Assembly (NCBI GenBank): GCA_023414875.1
Contig: JAEZMV010000028.1
Coordinates: 503,952 to 567,951 of the forward strand
DNA: 64,000 bases
Source: Bacillota bacterium
GTDB taxonomy: Bacteria > Bacillota > Clostridia > Lachnospirales > Lachnospiraceae
Direction: 5' to 3'
Of this stretch, positions 15,940-25,335 are shown piece by piece. The notes under the pieces were generated by a model. The model worked only from the letters and a program-made list of their open reading frames with translations. It did no database searches and was not told the origin of the DNA. The position numbers and the translations under genes are program-made. Each line of letters opens with the position of its first letter. Position 1 is the first letter of the stretch.

Positions 15940-16737
15940 ATGGCAGGTAAAATTACAGCTGTAGATATCAAAAAAGCATTATCTGCGAAGCATCACAAGG
16001 AATTCTTCATTACAGAGTGTAAAAATGGGTCAACTTACTTTGCCGGTGGTGATGGACTATTCAAATTTGATGGGGTAGCAATATATAAAAGCTGGACAAG
16101 CCCTAAGATAGTTATCTATGAAGTGAAGGTTGATCGTGGAGATTTCTTAAGAGATGGAAAATATCATTGCTATCTTCCGTACTGCCACGAAATGTATTTT
16201 GTGGTACCTGCTGGAATGGTAAAGAAGGAAGAAATCTTAAGCGATAATATCGGACTTATTTATTACAATCATGAGACCGGAGCATTAAGGACCGTTAAGA
16301 AGGCACTATATAGGAATATTGAAATCAGTAAAGATATGTTGCTTTATATCTTCATGAACAGACTGGATAATGACAGGATACCTTTTTATAGAGACAAGCT
16401 GGAATTTGCAAAAGACTATATAGCTAATCAAAAAGAGAGAAGATATGTAGGCAAGACTCTCGGAACAAAGATGGCAGCAGAAATATCTGTCTTACAGAAG
16501 CAGTTGGATGATCTGAGTAGAGGAAGAGAGAATATAGGGGTGCTTAAAGAAATAAAACGGGTAATGGAAAAGCATGATATCCATACTTGGGGTGACAACA
16601 TAGCAGATACATTGGATGAAGCTTTATCAAAAGGATATCCCAGGGAGCTGGAATATATCATTAAAGAAGTGAATCGAGTTAAGTCTTCACTGGAAATGCT
16701 TATGGAAAGAAAGAAGGTACCAGATGCAGAAAGTTAA
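15940..16737 (+). CDS. MmcB-like PD-(D/E)XK nuclease family protein
   Basis: A 265-residue protein. The N-terminal 130 residues resemble the MmcB/DUF1052 repair nuclease fold. FDGVAIYK carries the first Asp and YEVKVDRGDFL gives the (D/E)xK pair, followed by HEMYFVVPAG. The C-terminal half is helical (about 160-260). It may process DNA in phage replication or repair. Agaaggga precedes the ATG, and the gene overlaps the next by 14 bp. Confidence 0.7.
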   Translation: MAGKITAVDIKKALSAKHHKEFFITECKNGSTYFAGGDGLFKFDGVAIYKSWTSPKIVIYEVKVDRGDFLRDGKYHCYLPYCHEMYFVVPAGMVKKEEILSDNIGLIYYNHETGALRTVKKALYRNIEISKDMLLYIFMNRLDNDRIPFYRDKLEFAKDYIANQKERRYVGKTLGTKMAAEISVLQKQLDDLSRGRENIGVLKEIKRVMEKHDIHTWGDNIADTLDEALSKGYPRELEYIIKEVNRVKSSLEMLMERKKVPDAES

Positions 16738-17197
16738 TATATTCATTGATACGTATCATACCGGACACCTTAAGAAAGGTACCGGAACATATTGTATTGT
16801 TCTTGAATACATAACGTCCGGGGGAGTACCGGCAACCAGGGAGTATATCGAGGGATTGAAAGGTACCACTAAAAACCGTACAGCAATTAGAGCATGTATC
16901 GCAGCACTGGAGCATATGATCAAGCCTTGCGATATTCAAATAACCATTAATTCGGAGCATGTCACTGAGGCTATTAATACAAATGCATGGTTTACATGGA
17001 TTAATACCGGGAAGAACGCTAAGGGAAAGCCGGTAAAAAATATGGATCTATGGCAACGGCTATTTGAATTAGTGGACAGACATAGCACAGTTTTTACATA
17101 TGCAGAGAGAAATTCATATACCGCGTTTATGCAATATGAAATGAATAGAAAAGCTATTGAATTAGCGGAGGATACAATCAATGAAAATAATGTGTAA
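16724..17197 (+). CDS. RNase H-like protein
   Basis: A 157-residue protein with the RNase HI pattern: FIDTYHTG supplies the first Asp (D9), the NRTAIRACIAALEHM helix follows, then ITINSEHVTEAI with a strand, and MDLWQRLFELV. The second and fourth acidic residues are less clear, so activity is uncertain. It could remove RNA primers during phage replication. It overlaps the genes on both sides, so the three are probably translationally coupled. Confidence 0.65.
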   Translation: MQKVNIFIDTYHTGHLKKGTGTYCIVLEYITSGGVPATREYIEGLKGTTKNRTAIRACIAALEHMIKPCDIQITINSEHVTEAINTNAWFTWINTGKNAKGKPVKNMDLWQRLFELVDRHSTVFTYAERNSYTAFMQYEMNRKAIELAEDTINENNV

Positions 17198-17342
17198 CAA
17201 GGAAGAAGAGGAAATCCTAATCAGAAATTGTAAAACAGAGCAATGCGAATTCTGTTTTTTAAGAGAAGTATGTCATGATGCAGGATATGGGAATACAATA
17301 TCTCACTTGATACAAATTGCGGAGCAAAAGAATGGAGAATAG
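17181..17342 (+). CDS. Small cysteine-rich protein (53 residues)
   Basis: ATG at 17181 with gcggagg 8 bp upstream. The product contains Cys in MCNKEEEE, NCKTEQCEFCFLREVC, enough for a metal site. It overlaps the RNase H-like gene by 17 bp and nearly abuts the helicase gene. Function is unknown; such small Cys-rich genes recur in this early operon (see 22592). Confidence 0.5.
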   Translation: MKIMCNKEEEEILIRNCKTEQCEFCFLREVCHDAGYGNTISHLIQIAEQKNGE

Positions 17343-17346
17343 TTGC

Positions 17347-19848
17347 ATGACCTATGAAGAGTTTCTATATACCAAAATTGAGATAGCAAACGATAGTGGA
17401 TTAGAGGTACCAAGGGAAGATATCTCAAACTGTTTGAAACCTCATCAGAAGGATGCAGTATGGTGGGCGATTAAGGGCGGCAGGAGAGCTCTCTTTGAAA
17501 GCTTTGGCTTAGGAAAGACAATCCAAGAATTAGAGTTCTGCCGGTTGGTTATCAAGCATAAAGGCGGTAAAGCCTTAATCATTCTCCCTCTGGGAGTGAA
17601 GCAGGAATTTACCCATGATGCAGTAGAGCTTCTTCGTATGGAGCCTCCGACTTATGTACGTAACATGCATGAGGTTCATATGGCAGCAGGAGACATCCTT
17701 ATTACAAATTACGAGAGAGTAAGAGATGGAGATATAGATCCAACCTACTTTACTGCAACCTCTCTTGATGAAGCCTCAGTCCTAAGAAGCTTCGGATCTA
17801 AAACATATCAAACATTCCTTGATAAATTCAAAGGGGTGCAATTTAAGCTAGTGGCGACCGCCACACCAAGTCCAAACAAGTATAAAGAACTTATTCATTA
17901 TGCGGGGTACCTTGAAATTATGGATACAGGTCAGGCATTAACAAGGTTCTTTCAGAGAGACAGTACAAAAGCGAATAACCTCACATTATATCCGAGTATG
18001 GAAGACGAATTCTGGTTATGGGTGAGTAGTTGGGCATTATTTATTACCAAACCTTCCGACTTAAATCCGGAATATTCCGACGATGGGTATGATCTACCTC
18101 CGCTAGATATTAGGTACCACGAACTACCAATCAATTACGGTGATTTTGAAGATAAGTATGGACAGGTCAAAATGTTTCGAGAGGCAGCAGTATCATTACA
18201 GGATGAAGCGCAGATTAAAAGAGAGAGTATAGATGCAAGAGTTAGTAAAATGTCAGAAATCATTAAATCAGATCCAAAAGAAAGCTTTATATTGTGGCAT
18301 GATTTGGAGGCTGAACGTCTGGCCATAAAGAAAGCGGTACCGGCAGCAGTTGATATTTATGGAAGTCAGGATTATGACATCAGGGAAGAGAGGGTAATAG
18401 ACTTCTCAAAGGGCAAAACTAAGATATTTGCCACCAAGAAAGAATTATCCGGATCCGGATGTAATTTTCAAAAGCATTGCCACAGAGCAATATTTCTAGG
18501 CATAGATTATGAATTTAATAATTTTATTCAGGCAGTACATCGTATATATCGTTTTCTTCAAAAAGAACAGGTCATTATAGACATTATCTACATGGAGAAT
18601 GAGCGACAAATAAAGGACGTTCTTCTCGAGAAGTGGACAAACCACAACTATATGGTGGATAAGATGATACAAATTGTAAAGAAATATGGATTAAACACTA
18701 CGAATAAAACGGAACGTCTGAAAAGAAAAATGGGAGTTGATACAGTGAGGATTGAAGGAATAAAGTATACAGCTGTTAACGATGATTGTATTCAGGAAAC
18801 CAGAAGGATGAAAAGTGACAGCATAGGTTTAATACATACCTCAATACCATTTGGAAACCATTATGAGTACTCAGCGAATTACAATGATTTCGGACATAAC
18901 AAAGATACTGATATGTTCTTTGAACAGATGGACTTCCTTAGTCCGGAGCTCTACAGGATCCTGAAGCCGGGAAGGGTAATGGCTATTCATGTTAAGGACC
19001 GTGTACTGTTCGGAAATGCCACTGGCACTGGAATGCCAACAATTGAACCTTTTCACGCGATATGTATTAACCACTATATGAAACATGGCTTTCAATATTT
19101 CGGAATGATAACGGTTATTACGGATGTTGTCAGGGAGAATAACCAGACTTACCGACTTGGATGGACCGAACAGTGTAAGGATGGCTCAAAGATGGGAGTA
19201 GGATGTCCGGAATACATTCTATTGTTCAGGAAGCTTCCATCGGACCGCAGTACTGCTTATGCGGATGATCCGGTGACCAAGACCAAAGATGATTATACCA
19301 GGGCGCAGTGGCAGATAGATGCACACGCATTTTGGAGGAGCTCAGGAAACCGTCTAGTAAGCAAGGATGAGTTATCAGGTGTCTCAGTTGATAATCTACA
19401 GAATGTATATCGTAAGTACTCAAAGAATACCATCTATAGCTATCATGAGCATGTGCAGCTGGCCAAAGAATTAGATACCATGGACAAGCTTCCAGCTACC
19501 TTCATGGTAGTTGCTCCAGGGAGCTGGTCAGATGAAGTATGGGATGATATCAACCGTATGAAAACGCTCAATACAGAGCAGAGTCGCAGAAGACTTCAGA
19601 TGCACGTATGCCCTTTGCAGATAGATATCGTAGAGCGCATTATTAATCGGTATTCGAATGAAGGAGATATAGTTCTGGATATGTTTGCAGGATTATTCAC
19701 GGTACCTAAGGTTGCAATTGAGAATGGCAGGCTTGGATACGGGATTGAATTAAATACCGATTACTTCCGGGATGGAGTAGGTTACTGCAAGGCAGCAGAA
19801 AACGAGATAGAAACACCTACACTATTCGATTTTATGGAGATAGGATAG
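17347..19848 (+). CDS. SNF2/DEAD-like helicase fused to a DNA methyltransferase
   Basis: About 833 residues. The N-terminal half (about 20-470) is a superfamily 2 helicase with Walker A ESFGLGKTIQ, a DExx-type box SLDEAS, the ATATPSPN motif III and a QAVHRIYRF motif VI. The C-terminal half (about 475-825) is an amino-methyltransferase of the N4/N6 type. Its motif IV appears as HTSIPFGNHYEY instead of the usual (S/T)PP(Y/F), and motif I as VLDMFAGLFT. Such fusions are common in clostridial phages and may protect phage DNA from host restriction. The ATG at 17347 follows ggag; ATG 17332 is an alternative. Confidence 0.8.
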   Translation: MTYEEFLYTKIEIANDSGLEVPREDISNCLKPHQKDAVWWAIKGGRRALFESFGLGKTIQELEFCRLVIKHKGGKALIILPLGVKQEFTHDAVELLRMEPPTYVRNMHEVHMAAGDILITNYERVRDGDIDPTYFTATSLDEASVLRSFGSKTYQTFLDKFKGVQFKLVATATPSPNKYKELIHYAGYLEIMDTGQALTRFFQRDSTKANNLTLYPSMEDEFWLWVSSWALFITKPSDLNPEYSDDGYDLPPLDIRYHELPINYGDFEDKYGQVKMFREAAVSLQDEAQIKRESIDARVSKMSEIIKSDPKESFILWHDLEAERLAIKKAVPAAVDIYGSQDYDIREERVIDFSKGKTKIFATKKELSGSGCNFQKHCHRAIFLGIDYEFNNFIQAVHRIYRFLQKEQVIIDIIYMENERQIKDVLLEKWTNHNYMVDKMIQIVKKYGLNTTNKTERLKRKMGVDTVRIEGIKYTAVNDDCIQETRRMKSDSIGLIHTSIPFGNHYEYSANYNDFGHNKDTDMFFEQMDFLSPELYRILKPGRVMAIHVKDRVLFGNATGTGMPTIEPFHAICINHYMKHGFQYFGMITVITDVVRENNQTYRLGWTEQCKDGSKMGVGCPEYILLFRKLPSDRSTAYADDPVTKTKDDYTRAQWQIDAHAFWRSSGNRLVSKDELSGVSVDNLQNVYRKYSKNTIYSYHEHVQLAKELDTMDKLPATFMVVAPGSWSDEVWDDINRMKTLNTEQSRRRLQMHVCPLQIDIVERIINRYSNEGDIVLDMFAGLFTVPKVAIENGRLGYGIELNTDYFRDGVGYCKAAENEIETPTLFDFMEIG

Positions 19849-19855
19849 GAGGGCA

Positions 19856-20506
19856 ATGGATCAGGTTGATATTTGGAAAGATATACAGGGATTTAACGGT
19901 AAGTATCAGGTAAGCTACTCAGGCCAGGTACGAAGAATATATAAAAGCGGAAAGACCAAGATACTTGCTCAATTTAAAAAGGCTGGCAAAGCAAGAGAAG
20001 TATATAGAGACCGTCTGTTGGTGCATTTAACTGACGATAAAGGAAAAGACTTTACCATTATGGTCCATCAGATAGTTGCTAAACATTTTCTTGGAAAGCC
20101 AAAGCCGGGACAAGTACCATACCATATCAATGGATGCGTCATGGATAACTGGGCAAGTAACCTTGGGTACATAGATAAAAAGGTATTAGGAAAAATTACA
20201 GGAGCTTCAAGCAGGAGGCAGCCGGTAGCAAAGATAAATACTGAAGGTGAGATAGTAGAATGTTATTCCAGTGCTAGAGAAGCTGGCCGTCAGAACTTCA
20301 TGAGCTATCAGACAATCATGGATCGCTGTAATGGAAAGTGTAAAAAGGCTTTCGCTCCGGATGGTTATGAATACGCCTGGGAAGAGAAACAAATCAGCAT
20401 GAATAAGGCAATCAGAAGAATTGAGCTATCTAAAGTGAATGAAGAGGATAGTAATGTAATTCATAGCCTGGGTAATATGCAAATGAAATATGCAATGGAC
20501 TTCTAA
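19856..20506 (+). CDS. HNH homing endonuclease with NUMOD domains
   Basis: A 216-residue protein with three parts. NUMOD4 covers about residues 4-50 (WKDIQGFNGKYQVS...GQVRR). An HNH_3-like core covers about 75-110 (VHQIVAKHFLG, then YHINGCVMDNWASNLGY, where a variant His-Asn-Asn set remains). NUMOD1 covers about 120-150 (CYSSAREAG). Such enzymes spread by cutting cognate loci that lack them. Here it sits between the two methyltransferase genes, a likely invasion site. The Shine-Dalgarno is taggaggg. Confidence 0.85.
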   Translation: MDQVDIWKDIQGFNGKYQVSYSGQVRRIYKSGKTKILAQFKKAGKAREVYRDRLLVHLTDDKGKDFTIMVHQIVAKHFLGKPKPGQVPYHINGCVMDNWASNLGYIDKKVLGKITGASSRRQPVAKINTEGEIVECYSSAREAGRQNFMSYQTIMDRCNGKCKKAFAPDGYEYAWEEKQISMNKAIRRIELSKVNEEDSNVIHSLGNMQMKYAMDF

Positions 20507-20521
20507 ATTTGGAGGTAACAG

Positions 20522-22165
20522 ATGAAGGATATTATAATTGATTGCTTCGCCGGTGGAGGTGGTGCAAGCGTAGGAATAGAGATGGCTCTTGGAAGACCTG
20601 TTGATATAGCCATTAACCATGATCCTGATGCAATAGCGATGCATATGAAAAACCATCCGGATACTTTGCATCTCACAGAGGATATGCTTAAAGTTGATTT
20701 AAGAAAATATCTGAAAAAGGGTCAAAGAGTAAGGATGATATGGGCTTCTCCTGATTGCACAAGTCATTCAAGGGCGAAGGGAGATAAACCTATCAAAAGG
20801 GGATTACGTATATTACCTATGGGAGTATACCGACTGTGTAAACAGATCCTAGAGGTTACAGGATACCTGCCCGAAGTTGTAATGATGGAAAATGTCGCAG
20901 AAATCCAAGATTGGGGTCCACTAGATGAGAATGATAAACCAATCAAAGAGAGAAAAGGCGAGTACTATAAGAAGTTTATAAAACTTATGAAAACAATTGG
21001 CTTCCGGTTCGAATGTAAGGAACTAATAGCAGCTGACTATGGGGCACACACTACCAGAAAGCGTTGGTATGCAGTATTCAGATCTGATGATAAACCGATA
21101 GTATGGTCAGAGCCTACACATAACAAATACGGTATTAATGGATTAAAGAAGTGGGAACCTATTGCTGACTATATCAATTTTAACGATCTTGGTAAATCAA
21201 TTTTTGGACGGAAGAAGCCTTTAGCGGATAAAACAATGAACCGCATCGGCGCAGGTATGGACAAGTTTGTTTTCAATAGTAAAGAGCCATTTATAGTACA
21301 AGTTAATCATGGTGGCGATAATTTCAGAGGTCAAAGCATTCACGAGCCAATAACAACCATCACTCAAAAACATGGATATGGAGTTGTTACTCCTTACATC
21401 ATGCAGATAGGACAAACGGGGTTTTCTAAAGACAGAAATCGTTCAGTCACAGATCCTATGTCAACGGTAGTCACCAAGAACGAACATTGTCTGATATCGC
21501 CTATGCTAATTCAGTATCATTCTGAAACATCAAAGAGTGGAGTTAGAGGGCAATCAGTCAAGGAACCAATTATGACTATTGATACATCACCCAGGTATGC
21601 ATTAGTAGCTGCATTTCTTACAAAGTTTTATAAAACCGGAATAGGTCAATCATTATTCGAGCCGATACATACAATCACAACTAGCGCAGGCCATTTCGGA
21701 CAAGTCTCAATACTAGCAGTTGATTATAAACAACTTATAGCTAACGGAGTAGATGCAGAGACGGCTCAAAAATGTACATGGGTATCGCAATTTATAATGG
21801 AATATTACGGATGCGGAATTGGACAATCGCTTAATGATCCTTTGCATACCGTAGTAACCAAAGATCGCTTTGCACTTATCACGGTACTCGGGAACGAGTA
21901 TGCCATACTTGACATTTATCTACGAATGCTCGACGCGGAAGAGCTTAAGCTTGGACAAGAGTTTCCTAAAGACTATATTATCAACTTTATCATGAAGAAT
22001 GGTAAGCCATATCCGAAGAGTGAGCAGGTAAAGAGAATAGGGAATTCGGTGGTACCTACAATGTCTAGGGTTCTCACTGAGGTAAATTGTTATTACTTAA
22101 AGGTTGGTGAGCGCATCGGGAATATGAGGATTGATGATACTCAGAAACAGCTAAGATTTGCGTAG
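20522..22165 (+). CDS. C5-cytosine DNA methyltransferase with repeated target region
   Basis: A 547-residue enzyme. Motif I is DCFAGGGGASVG (about residue 7). Motif IV is ASPDCTSHS with catalytic Cys79. Motif VI is MMENV, and the C-terminal motifs IX-X end with QVKRIGNSVVP. Between about residues 261 and 455 the region where target recognition is expected is made of about five degenerate units of about 39 residues. Each has the form G-S---P--T(I/V)T followed by a hydrophobic strand. It probably methylates phage DNA against host restriction. The Shine-Dalgarno is ggaggt. Confidence 0.88.
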   Translation: MKDIIIDCFAGGGGASVGIEMALGRPVDIAINHDPDAIAMHMKNHPDTLHLTEDMLKVDLRKYLKKGQRVRMIWASPDCTSHSRAKGDKPIKRGLRILPMGVYRLCKQILEVTGYLPEVVMMENVAEIQDWGPLDENDKPIKERKGEYYKKFIKLMKTIGFRFECKELIAADYGAHTTRKRWYAVFRSDDKPIVWSEPTHNKYGINGLKKWEPIADYINFNDLGKSIFGRKKPLADKTMNRIGAGMDKFVFNSKEPFIVQVNHGGDNFRGQSIHEPITTITQKHGYGVVTPYIMQIGQTGFSKDRNRSVTDPMSTVVTKNEHCLISPMLIQYHSETSKSGVRGQSVKEPIMTIDTSPRYALVAAFLTKFYKTGIGQSLFEPIHTITTSAGHFGQVSILAVDYKQLIANGVDAETAQKCTWVSQFIMEYYGCGIGQSLNDPLHTVVTKDRFALITVLGNEYAILDIYLRMLDAEELKLGQEFPKDYIINFIMKNGKPYPKSEQVKRIGNSVVPTMSRVLTEVNCYYLKVGERIGNMRIDDTQKQLRFA

Positions 22166-22175
22166 GAGGTATGTC

Positions 22176-22496
22176 ATGCATAAACATCATATCGTATTCA
22201 GAAGTCAAGGAGGCTTAGACTTTCCTCTAAATTTGATTGAATTATCATACGAACAGCATGAAGGGAAGAGTGGACCACATCTGAATAGATTAGTGGACTT
22301 AATGCTAAAGAGAGACCTTCAGGATGAACTATACATGATATTTGATAAAGAAGCCTTCACAATTGAGGAAATATCGGAAAAACTAAAGAAATCAGTAAGA
22401 TATTTTGAACCACACTTTAGAAGTGTACCTCAGGCAGCAGGATTATACCTGAAAGAAGATATTATCCGTAAGCTTATGGGAGGAAAAATATATTAG
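22176..22496 (+). CDS. HNH-like endonuclease family protein
   Basis: A 106-residue protein beginning MHKHHIVFRSQGG, then NLIELSYEQHEGKSGPH. This is a compact HNH pattern (HH, N, H) of phage HNH nucleases, followed by a helical C-terminus. The ATG at 22176 is chosen because aggaggt ends 5 bp before it. The ORF begins within the methyltransferase 3' region. It may act in replication or packaging, or be a homing nuclease; its target is unknown. Confidence 0.7.
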   Translation: MHKHHIVFRSQGGLDFPLNLIELSYEQHEGKSGPHLNRLVDLMLKRDLQDELYMIFDKEAFTIEEISEKLKKSVRYFEPHFRSVPQAAGLYLKEDIIRKLMGGKIY

Positions 22497-22591
22497 GTTG
22501 TTGTGCCATTTAGTATACATATCACAATGAATTTGAATGGCATGTCATAGCACTCCGGAGGCATAACAGCCTTCGGGGAAAGGAGAAGGCT

Positions 22592-22687
22592 ATGAAGGTA
22601 AAGAAGATAGCTAACCGGTGCAAAGGGAATTGTAGTAAATGCAGAATAATTAAAGCATGTAAAAAGTGCAGGAAGGATCCTAGATGA
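22592..22687 (+). CDS. Small cysteine-rich basic protein (31 residues)
   Basis: ATG at 22592 with aggaga upstream. The product has six Cys in 31 residues (RCKGNCSKC and ACKKCRK). Its stop overlaps the next start by 4 bp (ATGA), which supports real translation. Function is unknown; a zinc-binding peptide is likely. Confidence 0.5.
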   Translation: MKVKKIANRCKGNCSKCRIIKACKKCRKDPR

Positions 22688-22926
22688 AAAGATTAACGAT
22701 ATGGAATGAAACATACAAAGAACATCGAAATGAAGCTGACGTTTCAATTAACAAGTGTATTGCGCAACTGGCCAGTTATGAAGTTACCGGGCTAGATCCG
22801 GAGGAAATAGAGGGTTTAAAGAAGTCAGAGGACTTCTGGCATAGAGAAGCTGTCCGTCTGGCAGCAGAGCTAGGGGAATTGAAATTGAGGATAGGAAAGC
22901 TCATAGAAAGCAATCTATCACATTAA
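22684..22926 (+). CDS. Phage hypothetical protein
   Basis: An 80-residue, mostly helical charged protein with no recognised domain. It starts in a 4-bp overlap with the small Cys-rich gene and precedes the 22939 gene by 12 bp, so it belongs to the early operon. Confidence 0.6.
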   Translation: MKRLTIWNETYKEHRNEADVSINKCIAQLASYEVTGLDPEEIEGLKKSEDFWHREAVRLAAELGELKLRIGKLIESNLSH

Positions 22927-22938
22927 GGAGGTAAATCC

Positions 22939-23406
22939 ATGGGAGGTAAGTACGCTGAGAGCACTTCAGTGTCAGTTGCTAAGACAAAAGCTGATATTGA
23001 AGAAATAGTTCAAAAATATGGAGCTAGACAATTTGTAAGTGGTTATCAAGACAATAAGGCGGCAGTTGGGTTCACGATAAACAATAGACAGATAAGATTT
23101 ATCATAGAGCTTCCTGATAAGTCAGAAAAACGGTTCCTATATACACCGGAGCGAGGCACTAGAAGATCAGATGATGCAGCTCATAAAGAATGGGAGCAGG
23201 CCTGCCGGCAGAAATGGAGAGCATTATTTCTAGTAATCAAGGCTAAGCTGGAAGCGGTAGAAAGTGGTATCAGCTATTTTGAAGATGAGTTCATGGCAAA
23301 TATTGTTCTTCCTGATGGATCCTTGGTAGGTGATTTCATCAGACCACAGATAAATGAAGCTTATAAAACTGGAAGTATGACGGCTTTACTGCCGATGCTA
23401 GGTTAG
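22939..23406 (+). CDS. Conserved phage early protein
   Basis: A 155-residue alpha/beta protein: an N-terminal helix (SVAKTKADIEEIVQKYGA), a beta segment (AAVGFTINNRQIRFIIELP), then a long helix with WEQACRQKWRALFLVIKAKLE. This layout recurs in early regions of Firmicute phages without a known function. A strong aaggaggt Shine-Dalgarno precedes the ATG. Confidence 0.65.
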   Translation: MGGKYAESTSVSVAKTKADIEEIVQKYGARQFVSGYQDNKAAVGFTINNRQIRFIIELPDKSEKRFLYTPERGTRRSDDAAHKEWEQACRQKWRALFLVIKAKLEAVESGISYFEDEFMANIVLPDGSLVGDFIRPQINEAYKTGSMTALLPMLG

Positions 23407-23417
23407 GAGGTAAATCA

Positions 23418-24107
23418 GTGAAACCAATATTATTTAATACCGAAATGGTCCGGGCGATACTGGAAGGAAGAAAAACGGTTACCAGGCGGATAGTTAAATG
23501 TAAGTATTCTAATACTCACCTTAAAATGTTTACAAACAAATATGGTACAAGACTTATTGAATTGCAAAATAATATTGAAGGTGTAACGTTCGGGAAAAAT
23601 CCGGATGGAACTTCATGGCAAAAGTTATTAGGAATGAGAGAAGTCGAGTATGACCATAAACCTTTTAAAGTCGGAGATATTCTCTATGTAAGGGAAACAT
23701 GGGAAGAGTGGACAGGAGGCTATGCTTATAAGGTTCCAGACCCACATGCGACATATAATTATCCGGCTTCATTCATTGGAAAGTGGAAACCATCTTTACA
23801 TATGCCAAAGGAAGCAGCAAGGATATTTCTCCTGGTGAAAGCGGTTAGAGTTGAGCGGTTACAGGATATTACAGAGGAAGAGGCTGTCAAAGAAGGAATA
23901 AGATACTTTGATGAATTTGCCGGAGGATATCATTGGAGCGAAGACCACGAGACCGGAGGTGTATGGGATACAGCAAAGGGATGTTTCGAATGGGGATTGT
24001 GGAACTCAACAATTGATAAGGTAAACCTTGAACTATACGGAAGAGAAGCTAATCCATGGGTATGGATAATAGAGTTTGAACGGATCAGCAAGGAGGAAAC
24101 GATTTGA
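23418..24107 (+). CDS. ASCH/PUA-like domain protein
   Basis: A 229-residue protein with MKPILFNTEMVRAILEGRKT(V)TRR at the start, GDILYVRETW near residue 92, and PWVWIIEFE at the end, the signature of ASCH-domain phage proteins. The fold is PUA-like and may bind RNA or modified nucleotides. The start is GTG with aggaggt upstream. It overlaps the next gene by 4 bp. Confidence 0.75.
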   Translation: MKPILFNTEMVRAILEGRKTVTRRIVKCKYSNTHLKMFTNKYGTRLIELQNNIEGVTFGKNPDGTSWQKLLGMREVEYDHKPFKVGDILYVRETWEEWTGGYAYKVPDPHATYNYPASFIGKWKPSLHMPKEAARIFLLVKAVRVERLQDITEEEAVKEGIRYFDEFAGGYHWSEDHETGGVWDTAKGCFEWGLWNSTIDKVNLELYGREANPWVWIIEFERISKEETI

Positions 24108-24373
24108 CAGCTGTAGATATCAGAAATGAAGTAATTAAGAAATACCATGAAGGTCAGGAGTTATCACTAAGGGTAAAAGGTGAAAGAGGCTCTTACTCAA
24201 TCAAAGCCAAAATTATTAAATTCAATCCAAACAGCATATTGACTGAGCATAATGGTTATAAAGAAAGCTTTGCATACTGGGAGTTCCTTCAGATGACGGC
24301 ACCACCAGAGAAACCAAAGAAAATAATTATTCCGGACCAAGTAAGAGTCAGAGGAGTATATAGAGCTAAATAA
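24104..24373 (+). CDS. Phage hypothetical protein
   Basis: An 89-residue protein with a TTG start in a TTGA overlap with the ASCH gene and aaggagga upstream. The middle (SLRVKGERGSYSIKAKIIKF) suggests a small beta-barrel. No family is recognised. It is the last gene before the AT-rich insert at 24407-25376. Confidence 0.55.
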   Translation: MTAVDIRNEVIKKYHEGQELSLRVKGERGSYSIKAKIIKFNPNSILTEHNGYKESFAYWEFLQMTAPPEKPKKIIIPDQVRVRGVYRAK

Positions 24374-24406
24374 AGTAGAAAATTGGTGTACATTGACAAT
24401 TGCATA

Positions 24407-24435
24407 TTGATAGTTGGTAAGTTATGGGTTATACT
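24407..24435 (+). promoter_or_regulatory. Promoter of the accessory membrane-protein gene
   Basis: TTGATA (24407-24412), 17 bp, TATACT (24430-24435), inside the early operon and directly before one gene with its own terminator. Confidence 0.7.
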
Positions 24436-24489
24436 AATGGTAGGTTATGAGATTTTATGTCATAGAAATATTTTATTAATGGGGTATAT

Positions 24490-25323
24490 ATGTCAAATAC
24501 AATAACAATTATTTTATCATCAATAGTATTATCGTCTGCTATATCTTCGCTAGTATCTATTTTGATAAGTAGTAAGAATTCTACATTACAATATATAACT
24601 AATGAAAGAAAAGAATGGCGTGATGAAATCAGAAAACTAACCGAGGAGTTATATAAAGCGTCAAGCTTTAATGTTGGTGAAACCTTAATAAAACTTAAGA
24701 CTAGAATAAATTCTTTCGGAAAGCGTTACAAAAGATTTTCTTATGATGCTCACATTTGGGGAATTATTGAAAATTTAGAAAATTCAGATCAAAATAATTT
24801 TATGTTATGTAAGAATATCTTAATAGATTATTTGCTAATCATGATAAAATATGATTGGGAAAGATCTAAGAATGAAATAAGAGGCAATAGAAAATTTATA
24901 TATAAAATTATACTTAATATTATTTCTATATCTTATTTTACATTCTTATGCTTTTATGTATGGGAATTACCAATGACAAATTATTATATAGGATGTGTTG
25001 CATTTCTTATTGTTATATGTTCATTTTCACCAAATTATTCTATAATTAGTACATTTGAAGATGGTAAGATAAGTCCAAAGATTATGACAATAATTATAAA
25101 TTATGTAGTATTAGCTTTTTTAGTTCTAGGTTTCCTTTGTTATTTTAAGCCATTATATAATATTATTGAAAACAAAGATGAATTGCTATTATCTGAACTA
25201 TATTTATTAATCACGTTAGTAGGGATTAGCATTTATAATTCATTTCAGGAAAAATACTTAAAATACAAATTAGATAATGAATATGAAAATTCAATATTTA
25301 ATGTTCTTAAAAGTAAAAATTAA
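24490..25323 (+). CDS. Accessory membrane protein (moron candidate)
   Basis: A 277-residue protein. One membrane segment lies at the N-terminus (about residues 5-27), followed by a charged cytoplasmic region (NERKEWRDEIRKLTEELY...) to about 135. Three or four C-terminal membrane segments follow (about 138-160, 165-185, 200-222, 235-252). The gene is clearly more AT-rich than its neighbours and has its own promoter and terminator. That is the pattern of a moron expressed in the lysogen. Defence, exclusion or another conversion trait is possible, but no family is assigned. No strong Shine-Dalgarno precedes the ATG (gggg 5-8 bp upstream). Confidence 0.7.
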   Translation: MSNTITIILSSIVLSSAISSLVSILISSKNSTLQYITNERKEWRDEIRKLTEELYKASSFNVGETLIKLKTRINSFGKRYKRFSYDAHIWGIIENLENSDQNNFMLCKNILIDYLLIMIKYDWERSKNEIRGNRKFIYKIILNIISISYFTFLCFYVWELPMTNYYIGCVAFLIVICSFSPNYSIISTFEDGKISPKIMTIIINYVVLAFLVLGFLCYFKPLYNIIENKDELLLSELYLLITLVGISIYNSFQEKYLKYKLDNEYENSIFNVLKSKN

Positions 25324-25335
25324 TAATATGAATGA

